From an uncultured Clostridia bacterium (GTDB lineage: Bacteria > Bacillota > Clostridia > Oscillospirales > Ruminococcaceae), in assembly GCA_937907305.1 (NCBI GenBank), contig CALERQ010000085.1, forward strand, positions 1-7,793: 7,793 nucleotides of DNA, given 5' to 3'. This document shows, piece after piece, positions 1 to 4,833 of this stretch. The notes beneath the pieces were generated by a model. That model saw only the letters and a program-made list of their open reading frames with translations, ran no database searches and had not been told where the DNA came from. Every line of letters starts with the position of its first letter. Within the stretch, counting starts at the first letter, position 1. Made by a program: the position numbers and the translations under genes.

Positions 1-1
1 C

Positions 2-892
2 CCCAACTGGTTTGCGCGCGGACTGAACCTGGGCAAAACCAGTACCATAGCACTGCTGGTGCCGAACATAGAAAGCCGCCGCTACCGGGAGATCATGTCC
101 GGTGTGGAGACGGTAGCGCTGAAAAAGCAGCACATTGTAATGCTGTGCAATACCCATGCCAGCCCGGAGGAAGAGGCCGAGTACCTGAAGATGGTGGTGG
201 GCCGGCAGGTGGATGGACTGATCCTGGCGTCCTCCGTGATGGGACGGGAGCAGCGCAACGCCCTGCTGGGTCCCAACCTGCCCTGGGTGCACATCGGGCC
301 TGGTGAGCCAGGCCTGTGCAGGAACCTCTGCTATATAAACTATGAGGAAGGCGCCTATCAAATGACAACCCATTTAATAAAGATGGGGCAAAAAGAGATC
401 ACACTGCTGCTGGATGAGGCGCCGCTGGTGGAAATGAGACAGATAGCGGCCGGTTACCGGCGGGCCCTGCGGGAACTGCTGCCTGACGCAGAAGAGCAGA
501 TCCTGACGGAACAGGACACCCCGCGGGGCGGATATCTCATCACCCAGCGGCTGCTGCAGAACGATACCCTGCCCAGGGCCATGATAACCGCCAGCAGCGG
601 ACAGGCCAGCGGCGTACTGAAAGCCCTGCAGGATGAGAAGATCCCGGTGCCGGAGCGCGTGGCGCTGGCCTGCCTTTCCGATTCCTCGACCTGTGCTATC
701 CTGGAGCCGCCGCTGACGGCACTGGAAACCCCCAGCCGAAGGCTGGGGATGGTGGCGGCCCGTATGCTTTTCGATAACATAGAGGACAGCGGCGAGGAGA
801 GCATAGGCCCGCAGGAGGTTATTTTGCAACCCAAATTGAAGATCCGCCGGAGCTGCGGCAATACCAAGCCCATTTATGAGCTGTTTGGATGA
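2..892 (+). CDS. LacI-family transcriptional regulator (5' end cut by window)
   Basis: The reading frame is open from base 2, so the gene begins outside the window and 296 residues plus the stop are visible. The first residues, PNWFARGLNLGKTSTIALLV, match the hinge-helix region and the start of the ligand-binding domain of LacI/GalR regulators (PN..AR.L....T.TI.L..P). The helix-turn-helix DNA-binding domain is therefore just off the edge. The rest follows the periplasmic-binding-like fold: a VDGLIL strand, an LPWVHIG strand and the usual C-terminal block (LTALETPSRRLGMVAARMLF, then VILQPKLKIRRSC). Such proteins are soluble dimers that bind operators and respond to a small effector. The gene ends 25 bases before the flavoenzyme gene, so the two are likely co-transcribed and the regulator probably controls this unit. 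The effector is unknown. A GTG at 59 is internal, not the true start. Confidence 0.9.
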   Translation, partial: PNWFARGLNLGKTSTIALLVPNIESRRYREIMSGVETVALKKQHIVMLCNTHASPEEEAEYLKMVVGRQVDGLILASSVMGREQRNALLGPNLPWVHIGPGEPGLCRNLCYINYEEGAYQMTTHLIKMGQKEITLLLDEAPLVEMRQIAAGYRRALRELLPDAEEQILTEQDTPRGGYLITQRLLQNDTLPRAMITASSGQASGVLKALQDEKIPVPERVALACLSDSSTCAILEPPLTALETPSRRLGMVAARMLFDNIEDSGEESIGPQEVILQPKLKIRRSCGNTKPIYELFG

Positions 893-917
893 AAGAAAAC
901 GAATGGGGGTAAACGCA

Positions 918-2024
918 ATGTCATTGAGTACCGAGTATATGGGGTTGAAGCTGAAAAATCCCATCGTGGTGGCGGCGGGGCCGTGGTCCCGCGATGGCGC
1001 TTCGATCCAGCGATCCATAGATGCCGGGGCCAGCGCCGTGGTGACCGAGACCATTACGCTGGAGGCCAACCAGAACCCCAGCCCCCGGCTGTACCTGAGC
1101 GGCAGCGGGCAGCTGTTCAACACAACGCTGTTTTCCGGCATTCACCTGGAGCAGTGGGAGCAGGAATTTGAATCGATGCGGCGCGGCGACTGCAAGCTCA
1201 TCGCGAGCATATGGGGCAACACCCCCAGCGAACTGGCCTACCTGGCCGGCAAAGTGGAGCGGATGGGCGCCGACGCTGTGGAGGTGAGTCTTTCCGCGCC
1301 GCTGGGCACCCGCATGGATGTGGGCACCGTGCCGCGTGAAATTTTCAGTTTTATTTCCGCGGTGACCGAGACGGTGGATATCCCCGTTTCGGTAAAGCTG
1401 AGCTACGAGGCTTCCAACTTTAACGGGTTTACCTCCTCGCTGGAGGAGGCCGGTGTGAGCGGTGTGACCGCCATAGACGCCCTGAAGGGGCTGATGGGCG
1501 TGGACCTGGAGCACCACCGGGCGCTGATGCCCACCTACGGCGGGTACAGCGGGCAGTACATCCGGCCCATAGCGCTGGCGACCACTGCCACCCTGAAGCA
1601 GACGACCGGGTTCCCTATCTGCGGCTGCGGCGGCATAAATAACGCCCACGACGCCCTGGAATTTATCATGCTGGGAGCCCAAAGCGTACAGCTGGCCAGC
1701 GTACTGCTGCGGGACGGCTACGAAGCGATCCCGCGCATCCTGGGCGACCTGGAGCGGTGGTTGGAGGAGCATGGGTATCATTCCATAGAGGAAGTATGCG
1801 GGTTGGCACTGGGCTCTCTGCGGGCCTTTGAGGAGCTGCCGCCCCGTCCCCTGACGGCCCACCTGACCGGCGGCTGTGACGGCTGCGGCAAGTGTGTAAA
1901 CAGCTGCCTGTATGGCGCCATGACGCTGGAGGCGGGGAAGATCGTGCTGGATACCGCGCGCTGCACCGGCTGCGGCATGTGCGAGGCCATCTGCCCGGTA
2001 AACGCGCTGGAGCTGCGGTGGTAA
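918..2024 (+). CDS. Dihydroorotate/dihydropyrimidine dehydrogenase-like flavoprotein with two 4Fe-4S clusters
   Basis: This 368-residue protein has the FMN-binding TIM-barrel of class 1 dihydroorotate dehydrogenase and PreA-type dihydropyrimidine dehydrogenase: KNPIVVAAGP near the N-terminus, YGGYSGQYIRPIAL at 207-220 and the phosphate-binding GCGGI at 236-240. A C-terminal ferredoxin domain follows, with cysteines 320, 323, 326, 330 and 349, 352, 355, 359. This resembles PreA (about 411 aa), which passes electrons between flavin and a partner subunit. No PreT- or PyrK-like partner lies beside it. Key family residues are changed: the NLSCP motif is SLSAP at 124-128, with the catalytic Cys now Ala127; the Asn-Thr pair is Asp187-Ala188; the flavin-side Lys is Glu44. 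Start chosen at 918 because GGGGG lies seven bases upstream; an in-frame ATG at 876 overlaps the regulator gene. Oxidoreductase fold is sure; substrate is not. Confidence 0.87.
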   Translation: MSLSTEYMGLKLKNPIVVAAGPWSRDGASIQRSIDAGASAVVTETITLEANQNPSPRLYLSGSGQLFNTTLFSGIHLEQWEQEFESMRRGDCKLIASIWGNTPSELAYLAGKVERMGADAVEVSLSAPLGTRMDVGTVPREIFSFISAVTETVDIPVSVKLSYEASNFNGFTSSLEEAGVSGVTAIDALKGLMGVDLEHHRALMPTYGGYSGQYIRPIALATTATLKQTTGFPICGCGGINNAHDALEFIMLGAQSVQLASVLLRDGYEAIPRILGDLERWLEEHGYHSIEEVCGLALGSLRAFEELPPRPLTAHLTGGCDGCGKCVNSCLYGAMTLEAGKIVLDTARCTGCGMCEAICPVNALELRW

Positions 2025-2033
2025 ACGAACAGA

Positions 2034-2150
2034 GGCGGCGCAGAAAAATCGGGGAGGGCAAGGCCGCGGCGAAGGCAGGCTTATGCCCGGCGCAAGACGG
2101 GCTGATGCCTGGTGAGCAAGGCGCAGCCATCGCCGATTTTTACAGCCGCC
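2034..2150. repeat. Imperfect inverted-repeat element, possibly a dispersed palindromic repeat
   Basis: The outer arms are 2034-2052 (GGCGGCGCAGAAAAATCGG) and 2133-2150, whose reverse complement is GGCGGCTGTAAAAATCGG; GGCGGC and AAAAATCGG match exactly around a 3-4 base mismatch. Inside are further short stems: AGGCA 2073-2077 with TGCCT 2106-2110, GCCCG 2085-2089 with CGGGC 2098-2102, and a direct repeat of GCAAGGC at 2058-2064 and 2116-2122. It starts ten bases after the flavoenzyme stop and lies ahead of that unit's terminator, so it would be transcribed in the 3' end of the mRNA. The shape suits a MITE/REP-like dispersed repeat, but only one copy is in the window, so that part is inference. 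Confidence 0.5.
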
Positions 2151-2175
2151 GAATTCCATAAACGATCAATAATAT

Positions 2176-2206
2176 AAGCCCCCGGCCGAACAAGTCCGGG
2201 GGCTTT
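2176..2206 (+). terminator. Intrinsic terminator of the regulator-flavoenzyme operon
   Basis: A perfect 10-bp stem, AAGCCCCCGG (2176-2185) with CCGGGGGCTT (2196-2205), closes a 10-base loop. The T tract after it is short (three T), while the left flank is AT-rich, so it could also work on the opposite strand. It ends the + strand unit 150 bases after the flavoenzyme stop. Confidence 0.8.
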
Positions 2207-2246
2207 GCTGCGGGGCGGGGAGGGCTCTCCCCTGCCCTATTGCAGA

Positions 2247-2275
2247 TTGACGACCGGCGACAGAAATGGTATGAT
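2247..2275 (+). promoter_or_regulatory. Sigma-70-type promoter of the 199-aa membrane protein gene
   Basis: TTGACG (2247-2252) and TATGAT (2270-2275) are separated by exactly 17 bases, each one base from consensus. The predicted transcription start is near 2282. This rules out upstream in-frame starts (TTG at 2205, ATG at 2271) for the following gene and supports translation from 2328. Confidence 0.75.
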
Positions 2276-2283
2276 GAGAAAAA

Positions 2284-2297
2284 GGGGGAACGCCCCC
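2284..2297 (+). promoter_or_regulatory. Hairpin at the predicted 5' end of the mRNA
   Basis: GGGGG (2284-2288), loop AACG, CCCCC (2293-2297). It lies two or so bases after the transcription start predicted from the promoter at 2247-2275 and before the ribosome binding site AGGAG at 2311-2315. Hairpins at this place often protect the 5' end of Firmicute mRNAs from decay; that role here is inference. Confidence 0.45.
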
Positions 2298-2327
2298 GAA
2301 AAACATGAAAAGGAGCTGTATCTCATT

Positions 2328-2927
2328 ATGATGTATCCCAACGCCACCCATGGCCTGGAGCGAGTGTATCAATCTCAGGTCATTGCACTGGTTGCCGCCG
2401 TACTGATGATCATTCCGGTCATCAATATACTGGCCGCAATCGCGCTGATTGTTTCTCTGGTGCTGTATATGATCGGCATTAACGAGGCAGGAAAGGACGA
2501 CGAAAACTACAAGACCGCCTTTACCCTGATCATCGCGCAGCTGGTCATCAGCGTGCTGAATTCCCTCATCGGCGGCGTTATTTTTGAACTGGTGAATGAG
2601 GCACTGGCACTGGCGGTGCTGTACTTTGTATGCATCACCACCAACAAACTGCTGAAGAACATTGGCGCGGATGGGCGTATTACCGACCGCGGCGTAGTGG
2701 TTTGGAAGATCAATGTCATCTGCACCATCGTGGAGGTGGTATGCACTCTGCTGGCGCTGATCCCCAGTGCTTCCCTGCAGCTGCTGGCGACTGTTGTGAC
2801 ACTGGTGACGGCCATCGCGCAAATCGTAGGATCCATCCTGTATATCCTGTACCTGCGGGATGCCACCACGGCGCTGAAATCCATTGGCGGACCGGCAGCG
2901 GATGTATATGTAGGACCGGAGCTGTAA
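2328..2927 (+). CDS. Small polytopic membrane protein of unknown function (full-length paralog)
   Basis: I do not recognise a named family. The 199-residue protein is mostly hydrophobic, with probable membrane segments around residues 18-50 (one hairpin pair), 64-86, 92-107, 124-146 and 150-176. Short polar loops lie between them (INEAGKDDENYK at 51-62; KNIGADGRITDRG at 110-122). Blocks shared with the next gene are LYFVCITTNKLLK (98-110), DRGVVVWK (120-127) and AQIVGSILYILYLR (164-177), so these are the conserved core of the family. There is no signal peptide, cysteine-rich motif or catalytic signature; a soluble C-tail of about 20 residues ends the protein. AGGAG at 2311-2315 lies 12 bases before ATG 2328; the adjacent ATG at 2331 is an alternative start. 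It has its own promoter and terminator, so it is a single-gene unit. Function unknown. Confidence 0.8.
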   Translation: MMYPNATHGLERVYQSQVIALVAAVLMIIPVINILAAIALIVSLVLYMIGINEAGKDDENYKTAFTLIIAQLVISVLNSLIGGVIFELVNEALALAVLYFVCITTNKLLKNIGADGRITDRGVVVWKINVICTIVEVVCTLLALIPSASLQLLATVVTLVTAIAQIVGSILYILYLRDATTALKSIGGPAADVYVGPEL

Positions 2928-2953
2928 ACACCATTTGGCAATAAAGGCACTAT

Positions 2954-2984
2954 CACCCTCCCCTGCTGTGGGAGGGTGCTTTTT
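2954..2984 (+). terminator. Intrinsic terminator after the 199-aa membrane protein gene
   Basis: CACCCTCCC (2954-2962) pairs perfectly with GGGAGGGTG (2970-2978) around a 7-base loop, followed by C and five T (2980-2984). It lies 27 bases after the stop codon of the preceding gene. Confidence 0.9.
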
Positions 2985-2992
2985 GGCTATTC

Positions 2993-3074
2993 CAACTTTT
3001 GTGTGGGTTGGGCAGTGAAAAAATAAAAAGCTGAGAGCCGAGTTGTTTTGTGTGGGAACGGCTCAAAAAAGTTG
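2993..3074. repeat. AT-rich intergenic stretch with nested short direct and inverted repeats
   Basis: TTTTGTGTGGG occurs at 2997-3007 and again at 3046-3056. CAACTTTT (2993-3000) is the inverse of AAAAGTTG (3067-3074), and GAGCCG (3035-3040) is the inverse of CGGCTC (3059-3064). GCTGAG occurs at 3030-3035 and 3076-3081. The stretch is visibly richer in A and T than its neighbours and holds no gene. Read on the - strand, the GAGCCG/CGGCTC stem is followed by a T-rich run, which resembles a weak terminator, but no - strand gene feeds into it. Confidence 0.45.
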
Positions 3075-3095
3075 TGCTGAGTTTCTTTTCTCGTG

Positions 3096-3104
3096 TGCTA
3101 CCAT
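3096..3104 (+). promoter_or_regulatory. Possible extended -10 promoter of the truncated paralog
   Basis: TGCTACCAT fits the extended -10 form TGnTAnnAT (four of six -10 bases). No good -35 is seen at the right distance. A start about seven bases downstream would fall at 3111, the first base of the hairpin that buries the ribosome binding site. Confidence 0.3.
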
Positions 3105-3110
3105 TTTAGA

Positions 3111-3147
3111 ACCTCCTGTTATAGAATTTTCTGTAACAGGAGGTGAT
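3111..3147 (+). promoter_or_regulatory. 34-base palindrome that buries a perfect Shine-Dalgarno
   Basis: The left arm is 3111-3126 (ACCTCCTGTTATAGAA) and the right arm 3129-3144 (TTCTGTAACAGGAGGT); all 16 positions pair, one as a T-G wobble. The outer 11 bp are perfect. The right arm holds most of AGGAGGTGAT (3138-3147), complementary to the full ten bases of the usual 16S rRNA tail, with its core eight bases before ATG 3152. Folded RNA would hide this site. The stem is followed by GA and five T (3147-3151), so it could also act as a weak terminator, or as a DNA operator. Confidence 0.65.
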
Positions 3148-3151
3148 TTTT

Positions 3152-3286
3152 ATGAGTAGAAAAGACCCGTATTTCTCTTACAAGAACAAGGACAGTCCAG
3201 AGTACAAACCGCAGTACGGAACGAAGTACACACCGCTTTTAATATGGTTATTGCCGGCCTGGTCACAAACCTGGCCGCCAGCCTAG
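3152..3286 (+). CDS. 44-residue leader reading frame, probably the displaced start of the broken paralog
   Basis: ATG 3152 has the best ribosome binding site in the window (AGGAGGTGAT). The product is hydrophilic and rich in Tyr and Lys (MSRKDPYFSYKNKDSPEYKP at the start), then runs out of frame across the beginning of the next gene and stops at 3284-3286. Around 3222-3243 the DNA aligns with codons for NYKTAF of the full-length paralog if one base is restored after 3229. Up to TAC 3227-3229 this frame is therefore the natural lead-in to the conserved part, and the residues after it are frameshifted. Either a disabled gene start or a small leader peptide; I cannot tell which. No homologous family is recognised. 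Confidence 0.4.
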   Translation: MSRKDPYFSYKNKDSPEYKPQYGTKYTPLLIWLLPAWSQTWPPA

Positions 3287-3675
3287 TTTCTGCTTATGCG
3301 GGGGCCGAGGGGTTCGCCGGCATTTGCAGCAGTATTCTATCGATCGCTACCGATGTATTATCACTGGCTTCGCTGTACTTTGTATGCATTACCACCAATC
3401 GCCTGCTGAAAGAAACGGCAGCTGCGGAAAATCTGATTGACCGCGGCATCGTGGTGTGGAAGCTGAATGTGGTGTGTACTGTTATTCTTCTTGTGTGTTA
3501 TCTGCTGCGGATGATCCCCGGCAACATCGCAGTCATCATTGCCGGGTATCTTGCAATCTTCGCCGTAATCGCCCAAATCATTGGCACGGTGCTGTATATC
3601 CTGTATCTGCGCAATGCTTACCGGGCTTTGGAAGCGGCGGTTCCGCCGGAGGAAGAGGTACAGCAAATGATGTAA
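3244..3675 (+). CDS. N-terminally truncated paralog of the 199-aa membrane protein, likely a decaying gene
   Basis: The 143 residues match residues from about 66 to 185 of the upstream membrane protein: LYFVCITTNRLLK at 44-56, DRGIVVWK at 66-73 and AQIIGTVLYILYLR at 110-123 are near-identical blocks in the same order and spacing. About four membrane segments remain; the first membrane hairpin is missing. A short acidic tail (PPEEEVQQMM) replaces the paralog's C-tail. ATG 3244 has no ribosome binding site. In the same frame, homology continues a few codons upstream (TAF at 3232-3240), so 3244 is not the ancestral start. Translation could come only from ribosomes on the leader frame at 3152, by coupling or a -1 shift, or from a one-base sequencing error. 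The conserved blocks are not disrupted. Function unknown, as for its paralog. Confidence 0.55.
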   Translation: MVIAGLVTNLAASLVSAYAGAEGFAGICSSILSIATDVLSLASLYFVCITTNRLLKETAAAENLIDRGIVVWKLNVVCTVILLVCYLLRMIPGNIAVIIAGYLAIFAVIAQIIGTVLYILYLRNAYRALEAAVPPEEEVQQMM

Positions 3676-3716
3676 TATGAGAATAAAATAATACAAATTG
3701 TATATTAAGGTGGATG

Positions 3717-3750
3717 AAAAGAGCCGCCCGTAAGGGCGGCTCCTATTTTT
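3717..3750. terminator. Bidirectional terminator between convergent units
   Basis: GAGCCGCCC (3721-3729) pairs perfectly with GGGCGGCTC (3734-3742) around the tetraloop GTAA. On the + strand it is followed by CTATTTTT (3743-3750); on the - strand by four T (complement of 3717-3720). It lies 45 bases after the + strand membrane gene stop and 15 bases past the ATPase stop, so it serves both. Confidence 0.88.
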
Positions 3751-3756
3751 GTGCGA

Positions 3757-4833
3757 TTACAGGATGTGGGTGGCGTTGGCATCAAAGTGGACAAAGCAGT
3801 TTTCGCCTTGGGCAAAGATGCGCTTATTCTTGGGGTTGTACTCGGTGAGCTTGACGAGGGTCTCACCCACACGGACATGGTAGTTCTGATAGGAACCCAT
3901 GAAGCAGCTGACTTCGACCTTGCAGGGCAGACCGCGATCCTCGGTGAGGGTGGCGGATTCCGGACGGAGCACCACGGTGACCTCCTCCCCAATCGAAACG
4001 GGGCGGGTAGCTTCCACATGGGCGGTTTCGCCCTCGATGGCCAGTGTGGCGGTATTGCCCTCCAAAGCCAGCACCTTGCCGCGCAGGAAGTTCGCTTCGC
4101 CAATGAAATCCGCAACGAATTCCGAAACGGGGTGGAAATAAATTTCCTGCGGGGTGCCGATCTGCGCAACGACGCCCTTATTCATAATGATGATCTGATC
4201 CGACAGGGCCATGGCCTCAGACTGATCGTGGGTGACATAAATGGCGGTGATGCCGACCTCCTGCTGGATGCGGCGGATCTCAGCTCGCATGGAAACACGC
4301 AGCTTGGCATCCAGGTTGGAGAGGGGTTCATCAAAGAGCAGCACGCCGGGCTCCACCACCAAAGCACGGGCCAGGGCCACACGCTGCTGCTGGCCGCCGG
4401 AAAGCTGGTTGGTCATGCGGCCTTCCATGCCGGTGAGCTCCACCAGATCGAGGATGCGCATGACTTTTTCACGGATCTCCTCCTTGGGGAGGTGGCGCAG
4501 CTTAAGGCCATAGGCAACATTATCGAACACATTATAGTGAGGCAGCAGAGCGTAGCTCTGGAACACCATAGCGGTATCGCGCTTATTGGGGGTCAGTTCA
4601 TTGATGGGCTCGCCGCCGAGGTAGATCTCGCCGGCATCTGGGCTCTCAAAGCCCGCGATCATGCGCAGCGTGGTGGTCTTGCCGCAGCCGGAAGGGCCCA
4701 GCAGGGTGACAAAGCTGCCCGGCGCGATATCGAGACTGACATCATGGACGGCGTAGAAGTCTTTGCCGGTTTTGGGATCTTGATAGATCTTGGAGATATT
4801 TTCGAGGCGGACGCCCTTTTTCACTTTTTCCAT
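3757..4833 (-). CDS. ABC importer ATPase, FbpC/PotA-like with TOBE domain
   Basis: This 358-residue protein powers the importer on the inner face of the membrane. All ATPase motifs are intact: Walker A GPSGCGKT (46-53), Q-loop Gln92 in FQSYAL, signature LSGGQQQR (144-151), Walker B VLLFDEP (164-170) with catalytic Glu169, D-loop SNLDA (172-176) and switch His202 in VTHDQ. Residues from about 245 to the end form the TOBE-type regulatory region of the CUT1/FbpC/PotA class. Its length is typical. The start codon overlaps the permease stop by one base (TGATG), with AGGAGG ten bases upstream inside the permease gene, so translation is coupled. It is the last gene of the operon, 15 bases before the terminator stem. 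The ATPase alone does not tell the substrate: iron, phosphonate, polyamine and sugar-phosphate systems share this form. Confidence 0.93.
   Translation of the reverse strand: MEKVKKGVRLENISKIYQDPKTGKDFYAVHDVSLDIAPGSFVTLLGPSGCGKTTTLRMIAGFESPDAGEIYLGGEPINELTPNKRDTAMVFQSYALLPHYNVFDNVAYGLKLRHLPKEEIREKVMRILDLVELTGMEGRMTNQLSGGQQQRVALARALVVEPGVLLFDEPLSNLDAKLRVSMRAEIRRIQQEVGITAIYVTHDQSEAMALSDQIIIMNKGVVAQIGTPQEIYFHPVSEFVADFIGEANFLRGKVLALEGNTATLAIEGETAHVEATRPVSIGEEVTVVLRPESATLTEDRGLPCKVEVSCFMGSYQNYHVRVGETLVKLTEYNPKNKRIFAQGENCFVHFDANATHIL

Noticed and set aside
876..917. Earlier ATG for the flavoenzyme at 876 or 903
   Set aside because: The 876 start overlaps the regulator's last codons and lacks a good ribosome binding site; 918 has GGGGG at the right distance and begins exactly where family homology starts.
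921..2159. A 412-codon open frame on the - strand opposite the flavoenzyme
   Set aside because: It lies opposite a gene with unmistakable flavin and Fe-S motifs, and its product shows no recognisable domain or ribosome binding site.
3090..3240. End of an IS200/IS605-like element with a hidden transposase start
   Set aside because: The hairpin over the ribosome binding site is suggestive, but no transposase, matching opposite end or target signature is present in the window.
3232..3243. Programmed -1 frameshift site at GCTTTTA linking the leader frame to the membrane gene
   Set aside because: The direction fits, but the first slipping codon (CTT to GCT) would not re-pair well and no stimulatory stem is evident downstream. 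A single-base deletion explains the alignment better.
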